The notes under the pieces were generated by a model. The model did not search any database, had not been told where the DNA came from, and was given only the letters and a program-made list of their open reading frames with translations. Positions 51,538-59,000 of a stretch of 64,000 nucleotides of DNA are shown one piece after another (position 1 is the stretch's first letter; every line of letters starts with the position of its first letter). The DNA lies in assembly GCA_019116805.1 (NCBI GenBank), contig DXAV01000034.1, forward strand, positions 1 to 64,000. Reading direction: 5' to 3'. The translations under genes and the position numbers were made by a program. This DNA is from Candidatus Bacteroides merdavium. GTDB lineage: Bacteria > Bacteroidota > Bacteroidia > Bacteroidales > Bacteroidaceae.

Positions 51538-52374
51538 ATGATACTGATAGCAGACAGCGGCTCTACCAAAACCGACTGGTGTTTGGTAGAGCATGGAGAA
51601 GTTCTCCAACAGATTTTTACCAAAGGTACCAATCCTTTCTTCCAGAGCGAAGAAGAAATCAGCAACGAGATAGCAGCCAACCTTCTGCCCCAACTGAAGA
51701 CGCCCGAAGTAGATGCTGTCTATTTCTATGGAGCCGGTTGTGCCTTTCCCGACAAGATAGAGACCGTTCGCCGCGCCATCCTGCGCCATCTGAAGGTGAA
51801 AGGCGAAGTGGAAGTAAGCACCGACATGCTGGCCGCCGCCCGCAGCCTGTGCGGACAACGTCCGGGTATCGCCTGCATCATGGGTACGGGCTCCAACTCA
51901 TGCTACTACGATGGCGAGAAGATTGTGCAGAACGTATCGCCCCTGGGATTTATTCTGGGCGACGAAGGAAGCGGTGCCTGCCTGGGCAAACTGCTGGTGG
52001 GCGACATCCTGAAGAACCAGATGACACCGGAGCTGAAGGAGAAGTTCCTCAGCCAGTTCAACCTGACGCCGGCCGACATCATTGACCGTGTTTACCGCAA
52101 GCCGTTCCCCAACCGTTTTCTGGCCAGCCTGTCTCCCTTCCTGGCACAAAACCTCAATGAACCTTGCATACACAGCCTGGTACTGAACAGCTTCAAGTCG
52201 TTCTTGAAACGCAACGTCATGCAGTATGACTATCAGAACCACGAAGTCCATTTCATCGGCTCCGTAGCCTACTACTACAAAGACGTGCTGGCACAGGCCA
52301 CCGACGAAATGGGTATCCGCTTGGGGAGTATCCTTAAAAGTCCCATGGAAGGCCTCATCGCCTACCACCGTTAA
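51538..52374 (+). CDS. murK: MurNAc/GlcNAc kinase, MurK-like (BadF/BadG family)
   Basis: A 278-aa ASKHA-fold kinase predicted to phosphorylate MurNAc (and perhaps GlcNAc) at O-6 in the cytoplasm. The phosphate-1 motif ADSGSTKTDW (5-14) is intact, phosphate-2 is MGTGSNSCYYDG (about 118-129), followed by GDEGSGACLG (about 141-150) and the adenosine motif HFIGSVAYYYKDVL (about 239-252). It lies 11 bp after the MurT-like gene and 34 bp before murQ, so its product can feed the etherase directly. A paralogue with an altered phosphate-1 motif is at 26277. Confidence 0.85.
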   Translation: MILIADSGSTKTDWCLVEHGEVLQQIFTKGTNPFFQSEEEISNEIAANLLPQLKTPEVDAVYFYGAGCAFPDKIETVRRAILRHLKVKGEVEVSTDMLAAARSLCGQRPGIACIMGTGSNSCYYDGEKIVQNVSPLGFILGDEGSGACLGKLLVGDILKNQMTPELKEKFLSQFNLTPADIIDRVYRKPFPNRFLASLSPFLAQNLNEPCIHSLVLNSFKSFLKRNVMQYDYQNHEVHFIGSVAYYYKDVLAQATDEMGIRLGSILKSPMEGLIAYHR

Positions 52375-52408
52375 TCATTATCGCTAACCACTAACCATTT
52401 AAGAGAAT

Positions 52409-53230
52409 ATGGCATTCATCAAGATTTCAGAGCAACCCTCGCTCTACAACGATTTGGAAAAGAAGTCTGTCCGCGAAATACTGGAAGACATCAATACCGA
52501 AGACCAGAAAGTAGCCCTGGCCGTACAGAAGGCTATCCCACAAATAGAGAAACTGGTCACCCAGATTGTGCCCCGCATGAAGCAGGGCGGACGCATCTTC
52601 TACATGGGAGCCGGCACCAGCGGCCGCCTCGGCGTACTCGACGCTTCGGAGATACCGCCCACGTTCGGCATGCCCAACACTTTGGTCATCGGCCTCATTG
52701 CTGGAGGCGACACTGCCTTGCGTAACCCCGTGGAGAACGCCGAAGACGATGTTCATCGCGGCTGGGAGGAATTGGTGGAACGCAACATCACAACCAAGGA
52801 TACCGTCATCGGTATTGCCGCGTCGGGCACCACCCCCTACGTCATCGGCGCCCTGCACGAAGCCCGCGAACACGGTATCCTGACGGCCTGCATCACCAGC
52901 AACCCCGACTCTCCCATGGCTGCCGAGGCTGACGTGCCCATCGAAATGATTGTAGGACCGGAATATGTCACCGGCAGCTCGCGCATGAAATCAGGTACAG
53001 GACAAAAAATGATTTTAAACATGATTACCACCTCGGTCATGATCCAGCTGGGCCGTGTCAAGGGAAACAAAATGGTGAACATGCAACTGAGCAATAAGAA
53101 ACTAGTGGACCGCGGCACGCGTATGTTGGTCGAAGAACTAGGTTTGGACTACGGTAAAGCCAAGGCCCTTCTGCTGATGCACGGCTCGGTAAAGAAAGCG
53201 GTGGATGCCTACCGCGAAGGAAAAGAATAA
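52409..53230 (+). CDS. murQ: N-acetylmuramic acid 6-phosphate etherase
   Basis: Cleaves the D-lactyl ether of MurNAc-6P to give GlcNAc-6P and D-lactate, the key step in cell-wall sugar recycling. A SIS-type fold is shown by FYMGAGTSGRLGVLDASEIPPTFG (about 64-87, with the conserved Glu) and the second phosphate-binding loop IGIAASGTTPYV (about 133-144). EYVTGSSRMKSGTGQKM (about 186-202) is diagnostic of MurQ. At 273 aa it is slightly shorter than the E. coli protein, lacking part of the C-terminal tail. It closes the MurT-MurK-MurQ trio and lies 17 bp before the beta-lactamase-fold gene. Confidence 0.94.
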   Translation: MAFIKISEQPSLYNDLEKKSVREILEDINTEDQKVALAVQKAIPQIEKLVTQIVPRMKQGGRIFYMGAGTSGRLGVLDASEIPPTFGMPNTLVIGLIAGGDTALRNPVENAEDDVHRGWEELVERNITTKDTVIGIAASGTTPYVIGALHEAREHGILTACITSNPDSPMAAEADVPIEMIVGPEYVTGSSRMKSGTGQKMILNMITTSVMIQLGRVKGNKMVNMQLSNKKLVDRGTRMLVEELGLDYGKAKALLLMHGSVKKAVDAYREGKE

Positions 53231-53246
53231 CTTAACACATATCTCC

Positions 53247-55094
53247 ATGAAAACAATCTGTCTTATCCTCTCCTGCCTGCTGGGATTTACTGCCGTTAAA
53301 GCACAACCGCTCTCACGTGTAGCTCCCGAGCAGGTCGGTATGGACTCTCAACGGCTCTTATGGGCCGACGAAGCTATCAATAAAGCCATCGCCGAAAAGG
53401 AAATACCAGGAGCTGTGCTGGCTGTCGTGCGTCACGGTAAGATGGCCTACCTGAAGGCCTATGGTAATAAGAGCCTAGTCCCCAAAGCGGAACCAATGAC
53501 TACCTCCACCGTGTTCGACATGGCTTCGTGCAGCAAGTCCATGTCCACCGCCGTATGTACCATGATGCTGGTTGAGCGGGGGCTCATCCGTCTGCTCGAT
53601 CCCGTCAGTCTCTACATCCCTGACTTCCGTCCCTGGCAGAGCGAAGACGGAAAGCGTACCAAGGCCATCCGTATCCAGGACCTGCTGACCCATACGTCGG
53701 GTCTGCCTGCCTATGCTCCTGTTGCACAGATTCAGCAGGCAGCCGGATCGCCCTGCCCCGACGCACTGATGCAGTACATTGACACCTGCCAGCGGGGCTT
53801 CGAACCGCAGACCGACTTCCGCTACAGCTGCCTGAACTTCGTTACTCTGCAACGCATCATCGAAACCGTCAGCGGACAACCGCTCAACCAGTTTGCTCAA
53901 GAACAGCTCTTCAATGTGCTAGGTATGAAGCACACCGGCTACCTGCCCTGCAAGCAGGACAAGAAAGGCCGCTGGGTGAACACCAGTCTGCCACAATGGC
54001 TACAGGACGAAGGCTGCCACATCATTGCCCCCACCGAACAGCAGCCCGACGGGCAAGTGCTCCGCGGACAGGCACACGACCCGCTGGCACGCATCCTTAA
54101 CGGAGGCATCAGCGGCAACGCAGGCGTCTTCTCGTGCGCCGAAGACATTGCCCTGCTCTGTGCAGCCCTGCAGAACGGCGGCGAGTGGAACGGCCGGCGC
54201 ATCCTCAGCCCGCAGACGGTGAAAGCCATGCGTACAGTACCCCGAGCCACCGCCTCGCTGGGACGTACGTTGGGTTGGGACTGTTTCACGGCCTATGCGT
54301 CGAACAACGGCGACCTCTTCGGTCCCCACACCTACAGCCACACGGGCTATACGGGCACCAGCATCGTCATCGACCCGGATACGGACACCAGCGTCATCCT
54401 ACTCATCAATGCCGTCCATCCCAAGGACGAGCATAGCGTGGTACGCCTGCGCTCGCTGGTATCCAATGCCGTAGCCGCCTCCATCCTGCCCACACCGCGC
54501 ACTTACACCGACCACTACTACCGGCGTTTCCTCCAGTTTATGGACGAACCGCCTGTCACCTCACAGGACATCGTGATGCTGGGCAACAGCCTGACGGAGA
54601 ACGGAGGCGACTGGGGCCGGCGGCTGGGCTGGAAGCACGTGGTGAACCGCGGTATCATCGGCGACGAGGTGATGGGTGTATACGACCGTCTGCACCAGAT
54701 TCTGCCCGGCCATCCCCAAAAGCTGTTCCTGCTGATAGGCATCAACGACGTGTCCCACGGGCTGACGGCCGACAGCATTGTCAGCCTCATCCGCCTCACC
54801 GTGGAGCGCATCCGCCGCGAATCGCCGCAGACCAGCCTCTACCTGCAGAGCCTGCTGCCCATCAACGAGAGTTTCGGCCGATACCGCCTGCTGACGGGCA
54901 AGACCGAAGTGGTTCCCCAGATCAATGCTCTCCTCCGGGAGCTGGCCTGCGAGCAGCAGATCGACTTCATCGACCTCTTCCCGCTCTTCACCGAGAAGGG
55001 AACGAACGTCCTGCGCAAGGAGCTGACCACCGACGGCCTGCACCTCAACGAAGATGGCTACCGGATATGGGTGAAAGCGCTGAAAAAGACATAA
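53247..55094 (+). CDS. Beta-lactamase-fold serine hydrolase fused to SGNH/GDSL esterase
   Basis: A 615-aa secreted two-domain enzyme (signal peptide about 1-19). The N-terminal class C beta-lactamase/penicillin-binding-protein-like domain (about 22-425) has the SxxK nucleophile SCSK (94-97), YSCLN as the Tyr-x-Asn motif (about 193-197) and HTGYTGTS as the third motif (about 364). The C-terminal SGNH hydrolase (about 436-615) has MLGNSLTENGGDW, GINDVSHG and DGLHLNEDGY. By analogy with Bacillus AmiE, a beta-lactamase-fold amidase encoded beside murQ, the first domain may cut MurNAc-peptide bonds. The second may remove O-acetyl groups (both inference). The start is the ATG at 53247; the longer frame overlaps murQ. 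Confidence 0.82.
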   Translation: MKTICLILSCLLGFTAVKAQPLSRVAPEQVGMDSQRLLWADEAINKAIAEKEIPGAVLAVVRHGKMAYLKAYGNKSLVPKAEPMTTSTVFDMASCSKSMSTAVCTMMLVERGLIRLLDPVSLYIPDFRPWQSEDGKRTKAIRIQDLLTHTSGLPAYAPVAQIQQAAGSPCPDALMQYIDTCQRGFEPQTDFRYSCLNFVTLQRIIETVSGQPLNQFAQEQLFNVLGMKHTGYLPCKQDKKGRWVNTSLPQWLQDEGCHIIAPTEQQPDGQVLRGQAHDPLARILNGGISGNAGVFSCAEDIALLCAALQNGGEWNGRRILSPQTVKAMRTVPRATASLGRTLGWDCFTAYASNNGDLFGPHTYSHTGYTGTSIVIDPDTDTSVILLINAVHPKDEHSVVRLRSLVSNAVAASILPTPRTYTDHYYRRFLQFMDEPPVTSQDIVMLGNSLTENGGDWGRRLGWKHVVNRGIIGDEVMGVYDRLHQILPGHPQKLFLLIGINDVSHGLTADSIVSLIRLTVERIRRESPQTSLYLQSLLPINESFGRYRLLTGKTEVVPQINALLRELACEQQIDFIDLFPLFTEKGTNVLRKELTTDGLHLNEDGYRIWVKALKKT

Positions 55095-55126
55095 ATAGCC
55101 CTGTTCTGGAACAGTTCCTCAACGAA

Positions 55127-55195
55127 GGAGTGCATTCTCCACGCAAGAAAGAAGACTCTAAAATACCAGTCATTTCTGTGTGAAGAATGCACTCC
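55127..55195. repeat. Inverted repeat between convergent genes
   Basis: GGAGTGCATTCT (55127-55138) and AGAATGCACTCC (55184-55195) are exact reverse complements about 45 bp apart. They lie between the convergent beta-lactamase-fold and hexosaminidase genes. A 14-bp palindrome CTGTTCTGGAACAG is at 55101-55114. Probably a bidirectional 3' end structure. Confidence 0.6.
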
Positions 55196-55221
55196 TTACT
55201 ATCTATTCTTTAACTATAGAA

Positions 55222-57171
55222 TTATTTTTGCAACTGATTATAAATCTTCAGGTTTGTAATGCGGCTCTTGAATTTGCCAGCCTGTTCCAACGGGAATACC
55301 AAGGTACGTATATAATTCATAGAATCCTTTCCACCATTGTAATAACGCTTTTGAATATCAAGTTTCTCAACCAACCGGCCATTGACAAAAAGAGAAGTAG
55401 ACAAAGGATCACCTTCTATCCGTATATTTACTTTTTCTTTCGGATAGGGCGTAAAGCCGAAAGTATTCAGATAACCATCCCGGGCAAATCCCCAAGAACC
55501 ATTTATTGGATTAGAAAGATAGAACACTGCATTGGGAGAACGAAACAGTACTGTTCCCCATTCTTCGGCCTGCGCCTCCAAATCAAACGACACCGCATAA
55601 TCATATCCGATTTCCGAATAGGGTAACCGGGAACCCGGAAGCACTTCAGCCGTTTCATAAACTAATCCTGGCATTTTGTTGATACGTCCCAAAAGATTCA
55701 CCCCAGGCGCCTCACTCAAAGTCATCCGAGCAGCATTGAAGTCCACATAAGACATCGTCGGACGAGCATTCCATGTCTTTACAGCCATAGTCTGCAAACT
55801 GGGATATATGCGATAGTGAATATCCTTTACCGATATTCCATTACCGACAAGATCATTCCACACGGCAAACAATCCTCCCAAAATTGCAGGGTTCCTTTCA
55901 TCAAAGACCTCATCAGCCACATGGGCAGGTGTCCATTCATTGTACAAATATTCATTATCCAGATGATCCTGATAATAAGGTGCTAAAGGTACAATATACA
56001 CTTTTTCATCTGGAATACTTAACAATTTATATCCCAACCGAGCCATCTCACGGGGATTGGCAAAATGATTGTTCCAGATAAACATATCCACCTGGTCAAC
56101 TTTTACGGGAGTTTTACCGGATGCATGCGTCAATGCTCCCCATACACACGCTCTTTTGCCAAAGCTCTCAATATACTTAATGTAACGGTCTGTAAATGCC
56201 CGGAACTGTTCAACGACCTTCTTATCTGTATTAGAATACTCATCTGTTCCAATGTGTACCCTCGGCCCGCGAAAGACCGGATTATCCCCTCCTAAATATT
56301 CCTTAAAAAGTGCATCGAGGAAAGTATAAGTTTCCGGATTGGAAAGGTCCAAATGGTCCATACCATATTCCTTACTGCCAAGTTCTGATTTGTAATGACT
56401 GAAAGCAAGAGCATGAGCCGGGACATCTATTTCCGGAATGATTTCTACAAATCGGGCAGCCGCTTCCTCCTGAAAATCTATAAATTCTTGTTTTGTATAA
56501 TAACCGTCACGGGCAGCTAACCCTGGAAAGGTTTCACACTCCAAACGAAAAGCGGCATAAGTCTTATTCCAGTCATGATTGAAAAACTGCTTAAAACCAT
56601 TGTCATTCAAGTGGACATGCAAGACATTCATCTTATAATAAGCCATTACTTGAGTCAAACCGCGCAAATAGTCCATCGGAATATATTTCCGACCACAATC
56701 AAGCATGAATCCACGCATTGCATAATCGGGGAAATCGCGTATAAATCCCTTAGGCAATTTTCCATTTTCATCTTGTTCGCTCATTTGTAGCAGCGTCCTC
56801 GTTGCCCAATAAGCTCCTACGGCTTTTGGCGCTGAAATTTTCACACAACGATCCACTTCTATTTCATACCCTTCTCCTCCCAACTTTTCGTCATTCTTCA
56901 AAGTCAGAAAGAAATCGCCTGTTTCAGCTTTTCCACGAACCACTTCAGGCATAATGCCGAACAGGGTTTGGTAATCTGCGGCAAAAGCCTCAGCAACCGT
57001 CTGCAAAACAAGGTCATCATAAACGACACGTAACGACGTATCAGGAACAAAAAATCCCCTTCCGCCTTTCCACTCCTTCAGCTCAGGAATAACAAACGGC
57101 TTCCCGTTTTGAGCCCACACTCCACCCATTGCACACAGCAACAAACATAACAAAGCACTGATTCTCTTCAT
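55222..57171 (-). CDS. Beta-N-acetylhexosaminidase (GH20)
   Basis: A 649-aa secreted glycosidase (signal peptide about 1-20, ending VWAQ). The GH20 N-terminal alpha/beta domain (about 30-135) precedes the catalytic barrel, with HVHLNDNGF (about 184-192) and the catalytic Asp-Glu pair in HIGTDEYSN (about 306-314). The last about 160 residues form a beta-rich accessory domain. It removes terminal GlcNAc or GalNAc; with no NagZ-type gene in the window it could also trim GlcNAc from peptidoglycan (inference). The start is the ATG at 57171; the frame to 57180 would need GTG. It lies downstream of susD beyond a terminator-like hairpin. Confidence 0.92.
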   Translation of the reverse strand: MKRISALLCLLLCAMGGVWAQNGKPFVIPELKEWKGGRGFFVPDTSLRVVYDDLVLQTVAEAFAADYQTLFGIMPEVVRGKAETGDFFLTLKNDEKLGGEGYEIEVDRCVKISAPKAVGAYWATRTLLQMSEQDENGKLPKGFIRDFPDYAMRGFMLDCGRKYIPMDYLRGLTQVMAYYKMNVLHVHLNDNGFKQFFNHDWNKTYAAFRLECETFPGLAARDGYYTKQEFIDFQEEAAARFVEIIPEIDVPAHALAFSHYKSELGSKEYGMDHLDLSNPETYTFLDALFKEYLGGDNPVFRGPRVHIGTDEYSNTDKKVVEQFRAFTDRYIKYIESFGKRACVWGALTHASGKTPVKVDQVDMFIWNNHFANPREMARLGYKLLSIPDEKVYIVPLAPYYQDHLDNEYLYNEWTPAHVADEVFDERNPAILGGLFAVWNDLVGNGISVKDIHYRIYPSLQTMAVKTWNARPTMSYVDFNAARMTLSEAPGVNLLGRINKMPGLVYETAEVLPGSRLPYSEIGYDYAVSFDLEAQAEEWGTVLFRSPNAVFYLSNPINGSWGFARDGYLNTFGFTPYPKEKVNIRIEGDPLSTSLFVNGRLVEKLDIQKRYYNGGKDSMNYIRTLVFPLEQAGKFKSRITNLKIYNQLQK

Positions 57172-57218
57172 AATCGACACGGTTAATGTAATTTATAAAC
57201 ACACAGGAATAAGAAAAA

Positions 57219-57249
57219 GGGGCCGAAACCAACTGAACGCTTCGGCCCC
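57219..57249 (-). terminator. Intrinsic terminator after the second susD
   Basis: GGGGCCGAA (57219-57227) pairs with TTCGGCCCC (57241-57249). On the minus strand the hairpin is followed by TTTTTCTT. It lies between susD and the GH20 gene on the same strand, so it may lower hexosaminidase expression relative to SusC/SusD. Confidence 0.8.
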
Positions 57250-57297
57250 ATGAAATTATCAATTGAATATACCTACTGACAAATCTACTGAATCTGG

Positions 57298-58971
57298 TTA
57301 CTTCACCAAATCTCTATTCAAATTCGGATTCTTTTCGACTTCCGTATCCGGATAAGGAATATAGATACTATTGTCTCCCGCCCAAGTCGACTTGACTACA
57401 GTGACACTTTCTTTTGCCTTAAAGCCGGGAGCTACTTCTATTTCCGGATTAGCAACGCGATAATCAAAGTTCTTTTTCAGTTCGTTCATGCGGAACTCAT
57501 CAGAACGACGTGTAACCATAGCAACCCAATAGCCTGCCACTTCCCAACCGTGTTCCATGTAACAAGCCTCAGCCAACTGACTGGCGTTCATGTCGTCTAT
57601 CTTCACCACACTGCCATCACTCAATGCAACACTTTCATAATCTGTAACCGCACGCTGACGAACCCGTTTCAGACATTGCTTGGCCAGATTAAGATCGGAT
57701 TCACCCGCACGAGCCGCACTTTCTGCATACCACAGCAACACTTCCGAATAACGGATAACACGATGCCGGTGACCATTGCACATGCCTGTATAATTGGGTT
57801 GAGTATAGTCATAAGGTTGGGCCAACTCTGCACCACCTGCATCACAATTCGTTGTAAAGATTGTAAACATCGGATGATATTCTGATACAACCGGCTTTCC
57901 GTCATTGTCCAATTCCCACCAATCCACAGCTTTTGTTATTCTATAATTTGCATCCTGGAAGGTTATTTTAGGAGCATACACTGCATTTTTGCGCGGACCT
58001 TCCGGAAAACGTTTCCAAAAAGCAATTTCTCCCCAGGAGTCGCCCCAACCAGCATCTCCCAGACTCTCAAAACGGTTGCAGGAAGACAACTGCGAGTCGG
58101 TTGCCCAGTCCACTACCGGTGAATAGTCAATGCCCAACACGGTTTCCTTGTTGTAATTATGTCCCATAGAATAAACATGACTCCATTCACTATCCAGATA
58201 GAAGCCGTACTGTGCCTCCTTATCAATCACTTCCTTGGCCTTGGCTGCAGCCAAAGCGTAATATTCGGCCCCCTTGTTCAAGGGATAACCGGCCATGGAC
58301 ATGTAGACAGCCGAAAGAGTAGCCTGCACAGCCTGTTTGGTCACATAAGCATCTACCCCGTCATGATTGCGCGGAGCCGTTGAATAGCTGGTGGGTAGCA
58401 TACCCTCAGCCGCCTTCAAGTCATCAACAATCAGCTTATAGACATCTTCCACAGAAGACAATTGGATGTCATTGCTCAATTCATCAGCCGTTTTCACCAA
58501 AGGAAGAGGACCGAAAATACGAACCATATAATAATATGCATACGCTCTCCAGAAATGAGCCTGTCCCAAAGCAATATTAACTTCTGTCTCGCTCACCGGT
58601 GTATCGCCGGCATTATTCAATATAAGGTTGGCAGCCTTGATTACCGTGTAATGTTTAGACCATGCATCCTGTACACCCTTATTGTTGTTATTGGCACTGA
58701 ATCCGTCCAATTCGGCCACAGCCTGCTTATTGGAACCCGGGTTGGCCGTCATGTCGTCCCCCTGCCATTGCGGGTACATCATGTTGGTATATGTTTGGGT
58801 GCCATTTACTTTAGCATAAAGAGAATAGACACTAGCATCCAAAGCATCCTGCGACACAAAGAAATTGGAAGGCGTCAGTTGCCCCTTGGGATCTTCCGTC
58901 AGGAAGTCACTGCACGAAGTACTTACCAGGGTAGTTGCCACAAGACAACTCAAAATTATTTTAGTTTTCAT
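57298..58971 (-). CDS. SusD/RagB-family nutrient-binding lipoprotein (second locus)
   Basis: A 557-aa surface lipoprotein. The lipobox STSC (acylated Cys at about residue 20) is followed by SDFLTEDPKGQLTPSNFF, the classic SusD N-terminus. GQAHFWRAYAYYYMVRIFGPLPLVK (about 135-159) is the helical signature of SusD-like proteins. The C-terminal part has RVIRYSEVLLWYAESAARAGE and YCMEHGW-like segments. It pairs with the SusC-like gene 29 bp upstream and belongs to the GH20 locus. The glycan is probably GlcNAc- or GalNAc-containing (inference from GH20). Confidence 0.93.
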   Translation of the reverse strand: MKTKIILSCLVATTLVSTSCSDFLTEDPKGQLTPSNFFVSQDALDASVYSLYAKVNGTQTYTNMMYPQWQGDDMTANPGSNKQAVAELDGFSANNNNKGVQDAWSKHYTVIKAANLILNNAGDTPVSETEVNIALGQAHFWRAYAYYYMVRIFGPLPLVKTADELSNDIQLSSVEDVYKLIVDDLKAAEGMLPTSYSTAPRNHDGVDAYVTKQAVQATLSAVYMSMAGYPLNKGAEYYALAAAKAKEVIDKEAQYGFYLDSEWSHVYSMGHNYNKETVLGIDYSPVVDWATDSQLSSCNRFESLGDAGWGDSWGEIAFWKRFPEGPRKNAVYAPKITFQDANYRITKAVDWWELDNDGKPVVSEYHPMFTIFTTNCDAGGAELAQPYDYTQPNYTGMCNGHRHRVIRYSEVLLWYAESAARAGESDLNLAKQCLKRVRQRAVTDYESVALSDGSVVKIDDMNASQLAEACYMEHGWEVAGYWVAMVTRRSDEFRMNELKKNFDYRVANPEIEVAPGFKAKESVTVVKSTWAGDNSIYIPYPDTEVEKNPNLNRDLVK

Positions 58972-59000
58972 ATTTGATTCAAGAATTTAGAAAGTTATCA

